64,000 nucleotides of DNA. Origin: Fimbriimonas sp. GTDB lineage: Bacteria; Armatimonadota; Fimbriimonadia; Fimbriimonadales; Fimbriimonadaceae. The stretch covers positions 1 through 64,000 of the forward strand of contig JARLGV010000023.1 of assembly GCA_031292555.1 (NCBI GenBank), read 5' to 3'. The translations under genes were made by a program, and so were the position numbers. Within the stretch, counting starts at the first letter, position 1, and each line of letters starts with the position of its first letter. Positions 9,699-17,854 of the stretch are shown here, in pieces. The notes beneath the pieces were generated by a model. It did not search any database and was not told the DNA's origin. It saw nothing but the letters and a program-made list of their open reading frames with translations.

Positions 9699-11549
9699 AT
9701 GAACTCCGATTCCTCTCAACCGTTGGAAGAGCGCCTGACCCTCGATGCGGATATCGTATGTGTCGGTTTCGGGCCCGCCACCGGAGGCTTTCTCACGACC
9801 TTGTCGCGCGAGATGCTCCATCCCGATGGCTCGCCTGCTCTTGAGAGCCCGACGGCGCCCGGGCTGCCCCTGCAAGTGTTGTGCTACGAGCGCGCCGCCG
9901 ACTTGGGCTTCGGGGTTTCGGGGGCGGTCACCCGGGGAAGAGGCATTCGAGCCAGTTTTCCCGATTTGGATCCTGCGTCCATTCCAATGGCGGCGAAAGT
10001 CGGCAAGGAGAAGGTGGTCTACCTACTTGACCCGGTCGGCGCAAGTCGGCGGCCGTCGAGCCTGAGAGCAGCGGACAGTTTGATTCGGCTGCTTCCGAAG
10101 GCCTTTGGCTGCCAAGAACAAGGCGTCGAACTTCGATGGACGCCCCCTTTTCTCCATAAGACAGACGGTCTCGTGCTGGCGATCGGCCAGTTCAATCAAT
10201 GGGTTGCCTCCCAACTGATGGGAGCCGCCCAGTTATGGCCGGGCGTGCCGGTCAAGGAAGCCCTGATCGAGCAGGACGCCGTCGTGGGCGTGCGTTTGAT
10301 GGACCAGGGCACCGACAGATCGGGCAAACCGGAGCAGGGTTACATGCCCGGTATGGACGTTCGAGCTGCACTGACGGTAGTGGGTGACGGCCCCGTAGGC
10401 GCCGTTGGCCGGCAGTTGGATCGTGAGTTCGGCGTGCCGGAGGGCCACTCCGAGCACGACTGGGCGGTAGGGATGAAGATGGTGGTGGAGTTGCGGGAGG
10501 GAGTCGACCTCGCGCCGGGCACTGTTTTTCACACGTTCGGCTATCCGGAACCTGAGATATTCGGCTTCCTCTACATTCATCCGGACCGTGTCGCATCGCT
10601 TGGCGTGTTCGTTCCTTCTTCCCTCTTGCATCCCGCCCGTACGGCCTACCGCACGATGCAGCACTGGATGCTTCACCCGTATTTGTGGCGTTATCTGGAG
10701 GGCGGGAAGTTACGATCGTGGGGCGCCAAGAGCCTACAGGAATCGGGCTTGCGCGGTGAGCCGATCCTGGCCGGTAACGGTTACGCCCGAATCGGCGAGG
10801 GCTCCGGCAGCACGAATGTTCTGACCGGGTCGGGGGTTGATGAGGCTTGGATGACCGGCGTTCTGCTTGCAGAAGGGGTCGTCGAACTGATAAAGGCGGG
10901 GAAGCCGTTCAGTAAGGACAACCTTGAGCAGGCTTACGTTCAGAAGCGGCGCGCGTCGTGGGTTGAGAGCGAGGGCAAGGTCGCCGCGAAGGCGAGAGAC
11001 GGATTTCAACGCGGAGTGATCGCCGGGATGTTCGGCATGGCGCTTGCCGCGTTCACCGGTGGACGCCTGGCAATCCCCGGCAAACAACGGCCAATGCCAT
11101 CCCTCGAAGAGGCGTACCGAGGCCGGATCTCGCCAGCTGAAATCGAAAAGATCCAGGATGGGTGCTATGCCTCCGGGACCTCTCTTCACGATGCCCTAAT
11201 GAACAAGGCGGGTTGGCCAAGCATCCCCCATGACGGCCAATTGCTCGTGAGCCACCAAGACGCTCTACTTCTGGGTGGAAAGGTCCAAGCTGGTCCCGGC
11301 TATGCCGACCACGTCGTCTTCGTGAAACCCGACGAGTGCGAGAAGTGCGATACGAAGGTTTGTATCGAGCTTTGTTCGGGCGAGGCGATTACGCCGGGAC
11401 CGGATGGCATTCCTCAGTTCGATCGCGATAAATGCATTCATTGCGGCGCCTGCCTCTGGAACTGTTCACGCGCCGATGTGTCCAAACATGAGTTGGGGAA
11501 CATCGCTTTCAAGGCCGGCGCCGGCGGTCTTCACTCGGCGGAGAACTAA
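9699..11549 (+). CDS. ETF-quinone oxidoreductase / FixC-FixX fusion
   Basis: 616 aa. The N-terminus has an FAD-binding fold (DADIVCVGFGPATGG, about residues 17-31) and central FixC-like sequence. The C-terminus carries a ferredoxin-like domain with Cys motifs CxxCx4Cx3C (about 547-560) and CIHCGACLWNC (about 579-589), replacing the separate FixX protein. Such proteins take electrons from reduced ETF and pass them to membrane quinone. It starts 37 bases after the acyl-CoA dehydrogenase, and etfB begins two bases after its stop. This supports one operon in which fatty or branched acyl-CoA oxidation feeds the respiratory chain. Confidence 0.85.
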   Translation: MNSDSSQPLEERLTLDADIVCVGFGPATGGFLTTLSREMLHPDGSPALESPTAPGLPLQVLCYERAADLGFGVSGAVTRGRGIRASFPDLDPASIPMAAKVGKEKVVYLLDPVGASRRPSSLRAADSLIRLLPKAFGCQEQGVELRWTPPFLHKTDGLVLAIGQFNQWVASQLMGAAQLWPGVPVKEALIEQDAVVGVRLMDQGTDRSGKPEQGYMPGMDVRAALTVVGDGPVGAVGRQLDREFGVPEGHSEHDWAVGMKMVVELREGVDLAPGTVFHTFGYPEPEIFGFLYIHPDRVASLGVFVPSSLLHPARTAYRTMQHWMLHPYLWRYLEGGKLRSWGAKSLQESGLRGEPILAGNGYARIGEGSGSTNVLTGSGVDEAWMTGVLLAEGVVELIKAGKPFSKDNLEQAYVQKRRASWVESEGKVAAKARDGFQRGVIAGMFGMALAAFTGGRLAIPGKQRPMPSLEEAYRGRISPAEIEKIQDGCYASGTSLHDALMNKAGWPSIPHDGQLLVSHQDALLLGGKVQAGPGYADHVVFVKPDECEKCDTKVCIELCSGEAITPGPDGIPQFDRDKCIHCGACLWNCSRADVSKHELGNIAFKAGAGGLHSAEN

Positions 11550-11551
11550 AT

Positions 11552-12373
11552 ATGCCCTTGAGCTTTCATATCGTAGTCTGCGGGAGCCTTGTGCCCGATC
11601 CGCTCCAGACGTTGGACGTGGCGGTCGGCGCCACCGGTCCCGCGCTTAAGAACGAGCAGATGATGCCGGCGGTTTTGGATCCGTGGGCGGGTCATGCACT
11701 CTACGAAGCCGCCCACCTCGCCGCCCAATTTGCCGGAAGCAAAGTCTGGCTGGTCAGTCTTAGCCCTAAGGCCAAACTGCAGCAGGTCATGATGACGGTT
11801 GCCCAGAAAGCGCCGTTCGAACTGGTCGCCCTCGACGGCTCGGCAAGCGGCTTCACCGACGCCACCGAAACTGCCATCGCCCTTGCCGAGGCTATTGAGG
11901 CGATTCCCGGTCTCGACCGATCCAAACTGCTGCTTTTCGGCGGCTGGGAGTCTGCGTCTCGAGGCGCCGGAGTCACACTCCAGGTCGTCGGCGAACGTCT
12001 CGGCATCTTCGATCAATTTCAGGGAGTCGATGAGCTGAAGGTCGACTCGGACGGATCGTTGCGAATCTTGGAACGACTGGAAGGCGGGCAGCAGCAGATC
12101 TCAGTATGTGCCGGCGCCCCTGCGTTGTTGGGCTGGGCGACCGGAAATCTGCCCGAGCCCCGAAACAACCCGCAGGTGGGAATGACCAACATGCGGACGA
12201 TCATGCCTGCGTTGCAGCGCGCCAAGCCGACGCCGGTGTCGTCCGGAGTGAGCTATTCCAGCGTCACGCTGCCCGAGCAGCGCCGAACCACCCGGATCGT
12301 AAAGGATCTGTCGGCGGACCAAGTCGCCGAGGATATCGTGGCCTGGCTCGGCAATCCGCCGCAGAACCCTTGA
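11552..12373 (+). CDS. etfB: electron transfer flavoprotein beta subunit
   Basis: 273 aa. It has ETF-beta features: an early LDPWAGHALYEAAHLA segment (the 'D..AVEEAL' region), GGWESASRGAG in the nucleotide-binding part, and a late LPEPRNNPQVGMTNMRTIMPALQRAKP block equivalent to the 'NEPRYPSLPNIMKAKKK' signature. The start lies two bases after the quinone oxidoreductase stop, so translation is probably coupled. With EtfA it forms a soluble heterodimer that shuttles electrons from the dehydrogenase. The sequence is divergent from classical EtfB, as is its partner. Confidence 0.8.
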   Translation: MPLSFHIVVCGSLVPDPLQTLDVAVGATGPALKNEQMMPAVLDPWAGHALYEAAHLAAQFAGSKVWLVSLSPKAKLQQVMMTVAQKAPFELVALDGSASGFTDATETAIALAEAIEAIPGLDRSKLLLFGGWESASRGAGVTLQVVGERLGIFDQFQGVDELKVDSDGSLRILERLEGGQQQISVCAGAPALLGWATGNLPEPRNNPQVGMTNMRTIMPALQRAKPTPVSSGVSYSSVTLPEQRRTTRIVKDLSADQVAEDIVAWLGNPPQNP

Positions 12374-12407
12374 CCACGAACCCAGTTTTGCTTTTCAGCT
12401 AGAACCA

Positions 12408-13457
12408 ATGGAAACCCTCTTAGTCCTCGCATTCGTTGAGTCTGATGGCTCGCTCGCTCCTTCCGCTTTAGCGTCCGTGCATACGGCCCGCGCGCTGGAC
12501 CAGGCGCTGGGCAACCCCGGCTATGCGGTGGGTTTGATCGGTGAAAGGGTCGAGACTGCCCTGTCTCAGCTTGCAGGAAGTGGAGTCGCAAGAGCTTTTG
12601 CGGTGACGGGGGAGGAGTTCGCGCAGCCTCGGTACGCTACCGACTCTGCCGCTGCTGAAGCGCTTGCCCGCGCTGCCGGAGCCACTCTCGTTCTGGCGGC
12701 CGGAACGCTTAGGGCCTCGCGGGTACTGCCCGGGGTGGGCCATCGTTTGAGCGGGCGAACCGATACCCACATCACCGCCTTGTCGGTCGATGGCGGGAAC
12801 TTGAGCGTCACGCGATGGTTCTATCGCCAGAGAATCGAGGGGATCTACCTGCGCGAGCAACGTCCTTGGGTGCTTTTGCTCGAACCGGGCTGTTCGCCTG
12901 CTTCCACATATGAGGTTGGCGACGGTCCCGCGCTCGGCGTCGAGATTGTCTCAGTTTCGGTGACGGCCGAATTGCAGCGGACTCAGGTAACGGGCCGGCA
13001 GACGCCGCCCGCCGACCAGCAGACGATTCGTCCCGACGCAGAACTCCTCTTCGTGGCGGGCGCCGGCTGGACGAAGAAGCAGTCCGACGGCCAAGTTCGG
13101 GCTGGCGAAGCCGAACGGTTGATCCTGGATTTTCTCCACCAAAGTCGTGCGTCGTTGGGCAGCAGCAAGTCGCTAGTCGACGTGAGCGGGGAAGGCCAGG
13201 CCGTCCTTTCGTGCCTTACCCACTTGAACCAGGTAGGTCAAACCGGGTCAACGCCACGACACGCAAAGGGTCTTTCGACATGCTGTCACGGAGAAGAGCC
13301 TCACGCCGTCGGCTGGCGCTTCATTCGCGAACGCCGCGCGATCAACCTGGACGCCAACTGCGGCTGGGCGAGAGGCAAGGCTGACGTGCTCTACGTCGCC
13401 GATGCCTTTGCGGTGATGGAGAAGGTCAACGCCCTGCTTGAAAATCGCACTTGCTAA
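12408..13457 (+). CDS. etfA: electron transfer flavoprotein alpha subunit (divergent)
   Basis: 349 aa. The C-terminal FAD domain keeps NQVGQTG and RRAINLDAN (the 'QVGQTG' and 'AINxD' signatures). The segment that usually reads GISGAIQHLAG is replaced by LSTCCHGEEPHAVGW, and the 'APIF..ADYGIVGD' block by CGWARGKADVLYVADAF. The first about 190 residues match the N-terminal nucleotide-fold domain only loosely. Position right after etfB makes the assignment strong. The altered FAD loop suggests changed flavin tuning or a divergent ETF group. It is the last gene of the operon; a small hairpin follows at 13478-13500. Confidence 0.75.
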   Translation: METLLVLAFVESDGSLAPSALASVHTARALDQALGNPGYAVGLIGERVETALSQLAGSGVARAFAVTGEEFAQPRYATDSAAAEALARAAGATLVLAAGTLRASRVLPGVGHRLSGRTDTHITALSVDGGNLSVTRWFYRQRIEGIYLREQRPWVLLLEPGCSPASTYEVGDGPALGVEIVSVSVTAELQRTQVTGRQTPPADQQTIRPDAELLFVAGAGWTKKQSDGQVRAGEAERLILDFLHQSRASLGSSKSLVDVSGEGQAVLSCLTHLNQVGQTGSTPRHAKGLSTCCHGEEPHAVGWRFIRERRAINLDANCGWARGKADVLYVADAFAVMEKVNALLENRTC

Positions 13458-13477
13458 TGGAGATTTCGATGAAGGGC

Positions 13478-13500
13478 CAGCGCTTTGGCAATTGGCGCTG
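13478..13500 (+). terminator. weak hairpin after the ETF operon
   Basis: CAGCGC and GCGCTG form a six-base stem about 20 bases after the etfA stop. It is followed by CTGGTTTGAG rather than a clean T-run. It may end or attenuate the operon before the lipoprotein gene. Confidence 0.3.
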
Positions 13501-13556
13501 CTGGTTTGAGTCACACTTCTGTAAGCAGACTATTATTCGATTCTGCAGGTGTTCGC

Positions 13557-14345
13557 ATGCAACTTAGAAGTGCTGGTTTGGTCTCGTTGGTCTTCCTCAG
13601 TATTGTCCTATCCGGTTGCGGCGGCTCCGGCGGTGGTCCGACCGGAAGCGTCTCGCTCTCGAACGGGCTCATCCACGAATGGAAGTTTAACGGGAACGCA
13701 AATGACTCGGTCGGCGCCTTGAACGGGACGACAGTCGGGGCGGTCACGTATGCCAAGGGCATGGTTGGGCAGGGAATCGTGCTGGACGGCAGCACGATGG
13801 GAGTTACTTTGCCGCCGGTGACGGACATGCAGTTTCAGGGGTCGTTTTCCTTGAGCGCGTGGGCCAGCATCTATGCGTACCCGTCGACTTCTCAAGGGGC
13901 CAGCCAGATCATCTTCGACGGCGACGACCGGGGTGGGCTCGACCCTTACTATGTTTCGATCAGTCCTTATGGGACGCTTCAGTTCGAGATCTGCGGCGCG
14001 GCCGTTCCAAATGAAGGCTTGCCAATTTTTGGGGGACATGTGCCGCTGAACACGTTCGTGCTTATCTCGGCGACCTACGACCAGCCCTCCGGGACAATGA
14101 GGCTTTACGAGAACGGTCAATTGGTCAGTGAACTGATCAGCGATTCGCAACTGACCCCGGTCGTTCCGCTCGATCCGACCTCGAACCCCGGCATCGGCAT
14201 CGGGACGAACAACGCCTTTCCCGTTTCAAGCTATCGCTACTGCTGGGACGGCGAAATCAACGATCTGCGTGTGTACAACCGCGCTCTCTCCGCAAGTGAA
14301 GTCCAAGCTCTCCACTCACAAGGCCTTGCCGCGTCGAAGGGGTGA
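13557..14345 (+). CDS. secreted LamG/concanavalin-like lipoprotein
   Basis: 262 aa from the ATG at 13557; the open frame begins at 13485 but only the later start gives a signal sequence. A lipoprotein signal (LVFLSIVLSGC, lipobox LSGC) is followed by a Gly/Ser linker. The rest is a single laminin-G/concanavalin A-like jellyroll: GLIHEWKFNGNANDSVG, SFSLSAWASIYA, SATYDQPSGTMRLYENGQL, and the closing EINDLRVYNRALSASEVQAL typical of LamG_3 domains. Such domains bind carbohydrate or protein at the cell surface. It follows the ETF operon on the same strand but is functionally unrelated. Confidence 0.8.
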   Translation: MQLRSAGLVSLVFLSIVLSGCGGSGGGPTGSVSLSNGLIHEWKFNGNANDSVGALNGTTVGAVTYAKGMVGQGIVLDGSTMGVTLPPVTDMQFQGSFSLSAWASIYAYPSTSQGASQIIFDGDDRGGLDPYYVSISPYGTLQFEICGAAVPNEGLPIFGGHVPLNTFVLISATYDQPSGTMRLYENGQLVSELISDSQLTPVVPLDPTSNPGIGIGTNNAFPVSSYRYCWDGEINDLRVYNRALSASEVQALHSQGLAASKG

Positions 14346-14398
14346 TCGACACAGACGCTGCAACTGACGCTGCCATCCTCATCGTAAGCCCTCCCGCG

Positions 14399-14923
14399 TC
14401 AGACGTCCTCGTCTCCGTCCTCGTCCACTTCATCGTATTCCTCGGGAAGAAACTCGTGTTGCGGTAGCCAAGGTCTTGGGTAGGGCGGGATCTCGGAGGG
14501 TGGGAGCGGCTCGTTTGGGCACTCGACGACATGTTCGGCTCGTCGTTCGGGGGACGCGTAGTATCTGAGCCAAATCTGGACATCCTCAGGACCATAGCTT
14601 CCGATAGGCGACCAGTGGGTTGCGGCGTCAGGAATCCCCACGAAGCAGACGGTCTGCTCGTCGCAGTAGTCGAGAAGTTCGTTGTAGAGCTCTCGATCGG
14701 ACAAGTGGTCGGTATCCTCGATGAACACTTGGAGGTCGCCGAGCGACCATATCAAGTCCGTCAAGCTGCGGGACAGATCCTCATCGCTCAGCGTGTCGGG
14801 ATCTTCCGGCGTCCAACCGCACTTTTCGAGTTCGAGAAAGAGCGTCGTCTGGCTCTTGCCCGTTAGGAACGAGTCCAGTCGCTGAAGGTATTCGGGCATA
14901 TCGCTGTCGTCGTGCGGCTCCAT
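14399..14923 (-). CDS. acidic protein of unknown function (174 aa)
   Basis: Cytoplasmic in appearance, with no signal or membrane segment. It is rich in Asp and Glu throughout (TPEDPDTLSDEDLSRSLTDLIWSL; C-terminus EEYDEVDEDGDEDV). A proline-rich segment (PPSEIPPYPRPWLP) precedes the acidic tail. I do not recognise the family; small acidic proteins of this kind are common as orphan or immunity-type genes, but nothing here shows a partner. It sits between the LamG lipoprotein (convergent) and the DUF4185-like gene. Confidence 0.6.
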   Translation of the reverse strand: MEPHDDSDMPEYLQRLDSFLTGKSQTTLFLELEKCGWTPEDPDTLSDEDLSRSLTDLIWSLGDLQVFIEDTDHLSDRELYNELLDYCDEQTVCFVGIPDAATHWSPIGSYGPEDVQIWLRYYASPERRAEHVVECPNEPLPPSEIPPYPRPWLPQHEFLPEEYDEVDEDGDEDV

Positions 14924-14958
14924 GGATGCATGATAACAGCGTTAAGGACCTGGTGGAC

Positions 14959-16086
14959 TTACTTGGTCCACTTGGCACGGACAAAGCGAGGGAAGTAGAG
15001 CGACATGTCCTTCACCAGGGTCGGGAAGTTCAGGCTGTTCGTGCAATAGGTAGCGACGACGTCGAACCCGGGCGCCGATTGTTCGGGGTGCATCTTAGCC
15101 GAGTAGATCATGATTTTCGGCTCCGTCCGTTCCGGAGGGAGATAGAACGTCTGTGCGCCCGAGTAGGGGCCGGAAAGCGAGTGGGCCGTCTCGTAGGCGA
15201 GGGTTGCGCCCCCGAACCCGGAAGTTTGAATCAACACGAATGGTGCCGGCGTTTTCGTTGGGAACACCGTGAACTCGGATTGGAGGACGCTGGCCACGGC
15301 GGTAGGTGCGTTGATTTTGTCGGCAGTCAACCATCCTCGACGTCCGGCGAACCACTCGGTTCCGGTCAGCGTGTTGGCCGCAATCGCCGAGATCGGCCAT
15401 CGGGCAAGGTAGGTGGGAACCTGATTGAGGAGTCCGGCGCTGAACGCGTACAAATACCCACGATCGACCAATGAAGCGGCGCCGAGAGTGACGCCGAACT
15501 GCTGCTCCGTCTTCAGCTTGGTGACGACCCATTTCGATGGATCGGCTTGAGGGTTTTCGATGGCGACCGCCGTCCATCCCACTCCTTCAAACCCGAGGCC
15601 GTTCGAGACCGCCTTGAGTTCGTTCAGAAACAGGATCAGCCGGGACCCGATCCTAACGCCGTCGCCGGGCCAATACCAGGTGCTTGCGGTCGGCGCGCCG
15701 AAGAACGAACTGGGGCGCGTCCCCGTCTCGTTCCAGTGGTATTTCATGCTCGCGGTGGTGGGATCGTATCCGGTTTGGATCGCGATGCAATTGCGGACCA
15801 TTACCGAATCGCTTCTGCTCCGTGCCGCGGTGTTGGCGATGAAGCTGTCTCCAAACAACCACAACACCCGTCCGCCGCCGAGGTCGATCGAGTAAGCGCT
15901 GTCCCCACCGATCCACTTCGGATCCTTTTTGAACATCGCCTCCGCTTCCGGCCAAGGCTCGGCCAGCAGCTTCGGACTGCTCGGGGCCAGCCTGCCGACC
16001 CGGCCGGCCGAGACCAACCCCGAGGCTCCTCCCGCCAGAGCCAGCGTCAGCAGATTCCGCCGCGAGAAAGGTTGATCGGTGAACAT
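14959..16086 (-). CDS. Tat-exported DUF4185-like beta-propeller protein
   Basis: 375 aa. The N-terminus FSRRNLLTLALAGGASGLVSA is a twin-arginine signal, so it is exported folded. The mature part (DSAYSIDLGGGRVLWLFGDSFIA, SVMVRNCIAIQTGYDP, LILFLNELKAVSNGLGFEGVGWTAVAI) matches the DUF4185/DUF5005 style of five-bladed propeller related to GH43/GH68 folds. Some members act on sugars, but no catalytic residues can be assigned by eye. It is the last gene of a leftward run: halogenase-like flavoprotein, SBP-permease fusion, permease, this gene. That placement suggests a role with the imported carbohydrate. Confidence 0.7.
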   Translation of the reverse strand: MFTDQPFSRRNLLTLALAGGASGLVSAGRVGRLAPSSPKLLAEPWPEAEAMFKKDPKWIGGDSAYSIDLGGGRVLWLFGDSFIANTAARSRSDSVMVRNCIAIQTGYDPTTASMKYHWNETGTRPSSFFGAPTASTWYWPGDGVRIGSRLILFLNELKAVSNGLGFEGVGWTAVAIENPQADPSKWVVTKLKTEQQFGVTLGAASLVDRGYLYAFSAGLLNQVPTYLARWPISAIAANTLTGTEWFAGRRGWLTADKINAPTAVASVLQSEFTVFPTKTPAPFVLIQTSGFGGATLAYETAHSLSGPYSGAQTFYLPPERTEPKIMIYSAKMHPEQSAPGFDVVATYCTNSLNFPTLVKDMSLYFPRFVRAKWTK

Positions 16087-16201
16087 CGTTTAAGCGCCCA
16101 GGTATTCGGCCAGAATGGCGAATGCGCGCAAGGCCCGGAAGCATGATACGCCGAACACGAATGTCTGGAGTTGGGAAAAGGCCGCCAGGCGATTATCCTG
16201 A

Positions 16202-17854
16202 TCAGCCCTTTAGGCCGGTCGTCGCGATGCCCGACATGATATAGCGCTGGGCGATCAGAAACAGGCAGGCGACCGGGATCATCGACAGCAGTGCCCCTGC
16301 CATCAAGAGGGGGCGATTGTCCACATAAGGCGAGCGGAAGTACTCGAGGCCGAGGCTGACGGTTCGGTAATTGGGGTTGTCTAGATAGATCAGCGGTCCG
16401 AGAACGTCCTGCCAAGAGGCGACGAAGGTGAACAGCCCGACGATGATGAGGACGGGACCGCAGTTCGGCAGGATAATGCTCCGGTAGACGCGAATCGCGT
16501 TCGCTCCGTCGATCTCGGCCGACTCGTCCAGTTCACGGGGAAGGCCGAGCATGAACTGGCGGATTAAGAAGACGTTGAATGCCCCGGCCGTAAACTGCGG
16601 CACGATGAGCGGCAGGAAACTGTCGATCCAGCCGATCGACTTGTAGATCGAAAACAGCGGTATCAAGGTGACTTGCGCCGGCAGCATCAGGGTTGCCAGC
16701 AAGACGATGAACAGGGCGTTGCGCCCCTTGAAGTTCAGACGGGCGAATCCGAATGCCACGAAACTGCTGCTCAATATCTGGCCGAGCACCGCCATGACGC
16801 TGATAAACAGGCTGTTCCGCATGAAGAGCAGGAAGCCGCTCGACTTGGTGCCGATCGATGCCTCGGGTCCCTTCAGCGCCTTCTCGAAGTTGTCCCAATG
16901 TGCGCTGAAGAAGCGGATATCTTGGTGTGGAACGTCTTTTAGGACGGCGACGGAACCGAGTGGGCCCGATTTCGCATCGGTGGTGAACAGGAGTTCCGAG
17001 TAGCCGTTGTCGGTTTGCCTGACGATTTTGGCCACCACCGCCAAGTGCTTGGCCCCTATCGCGTTGACGGGCATCGCCTTGAGCTCCAGTTCTGCGGTGG
17101 ACCAGCTTGTTGGTTTCACTTTATCGTCGGCGAACCACTGGACAAGTTGGGTGGCCTTACCATCCTTGAGCTGGAGGTAGTACGCGCCTTCGTCCGATGG
17201 GGAGTGAGGACTTATTCGGTTACGGCCTTGGCCCCCTCTCCCGGTTCGTTCCTCACCGACCTCTCCCTCGGAGGGGCGAGGTGCTGGGCCGCTGTTGGCC
17301 GAGGGAGTGGCTCGACTAGGGTAGGTTCCGTTCCCAGACTCGGTAAGTGGACTCTTTCGGCTTCTATTATCTCCCCCTCTCCCGGTTCGTTCCTCACCGA
17401 CATCTCCCTCGGAGGGGCGAGGTGCTGGGCCGCTGTTGGCCGAGGGAGTGGCTCGACTAGGGTGGGTTCCGTTCCCAGACTCGGTAAGTGGGCTCTTTCG
17501 GCTTCTGTTTTCTCCCCCTCTCCCGGTTCGTTCCTCACCGACATCTCCCTCGGAGGGGCGAGGTGGTGGGCTGCTGTGTGCCGAGGGGGCGCCTTGATTT
17601 ACGTCGGCTTGAAGCAGGTCGGGCGACTGGGCTAGGCGCAGCCATTGGCTGCCGTCGGCGACGAAGATCCGTTGCTTAGTGTTGGCCTCCAAATCGACGG
17701 TTAGCCGTTCGGCGGGATACATCGAGGGCGGTTCGAGGTCCATGCCGGCTACCGATTTAAGCGAGCTGATCACGACCCAGTAGAACGGGAATAGAAACAG
17801 AGTGCAGACCATCAAGAGGACGATGTAGATCGGGAGCGGTCGGAGTCGCTTCAT
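16202..17854 (-). CDS. carbohydrate ABC transporter permease (MalG type) with repeat-bearing periplasmic loop
   Basis: 550 aa from the ATG at 17854, which overlaps the TGA of the preceding gene (ATGA), so the two are translationally coupled. TM1 is at about residues 7-27 (PIYIVLLMVCTLFLFPFYW). The C-terminal 280 residues are a standard MalG-type permease with the EAA loop (ELDESAEIDGANAIRVYRSIILP). Between TM1 and TM2 is a loop of about 250 residues, where the second permease in this window (54621-55505, 294 aa) has almost none. Residues about 85-208 of that loop come from a 141-base tandem DNA repeat. The remaining loop sequence (YYLQLKDGKATQLVQWFADD...) looks like a true small periplasmic domain. 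It should pair with the fused SBP-permease to import an oligosaccharide. Confidence 0.85.
   Translation of the reverse strand: MKRLRPLPIYIVLLMVCTLFLFPFYWVVISSLKSVAGMDLEPPSMYPAERLTVDLEANTKQRIFVADGSQWLRLAQSPDLLQADVNQGAPSAHSSPPPRPSEGDVGEERTGRGGENRSRKSPLTESGNGTHPSRATPSANSGPAPRPSEGDVGEERTGRGGDNRSRKSPLTESGNGTYPSRATPSANSGPAPRPSEGEVGEERTGRGGQGRNRISPHSPSDEGAYYLQLKDGKATQLVQWFADDKVKPTSWSTAELELKAMPVNAIGAKHLAVVAKIVRQTDNGYSELLFTTDAKSGPLGSVAVLKDVPHQDIRFFSAHWDNFEKALKGPEASIGTKSSGFLLFMRNSLFISVMAVLGQILSSSFVAFGFARLNFKGRNALFIVLLATLMLPAQVTLIPLFSIYKSIGWIDSFLPLIVPQFTAGAFNVFLIRQFMLGLPRELDESAEIDGANAIRVYRSIILPNCGPVLIIVGLFTFVASWQDVLGPLIYLDNPNYRTVSLGLEYFRSPYVDNRPLLMAGALLSMIPVACLFLIAQRYIMSGIATTGLKG
17231..17592. repeat. 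141-base tandem repeat, two full copies and one partial, inside a permease gene
   Basis: The marker CCGGTTCGTT recurs at 17241, 17382 and 17523, exactly 141 bases apart. Copies 1 and 2 differ at only a handful of bases; copy 3 diverges after about 60-70 bases. Because 141 is a multiple of three, the repeat stays in frame and encodes a 47-residue unit rich in Pro, Ser, Gly and Arg (PRPSEGDVGEERTGRGG, then SRATPSANSGPA). Base composition (runs such as CTCTCCC and GAGGGGCGAGG) resembles the spacer repeats at 51.7-52.4 kb, so it looks like an intergenic-type repeat that inserted and then expanded in a coding loop. Confidence 0.9.

Noticed and set aside
17231-17592. CRISPR-like array
   Set aside because: The repeats are long (141 bases), directly adjacent without spacers and lie inside a gene.
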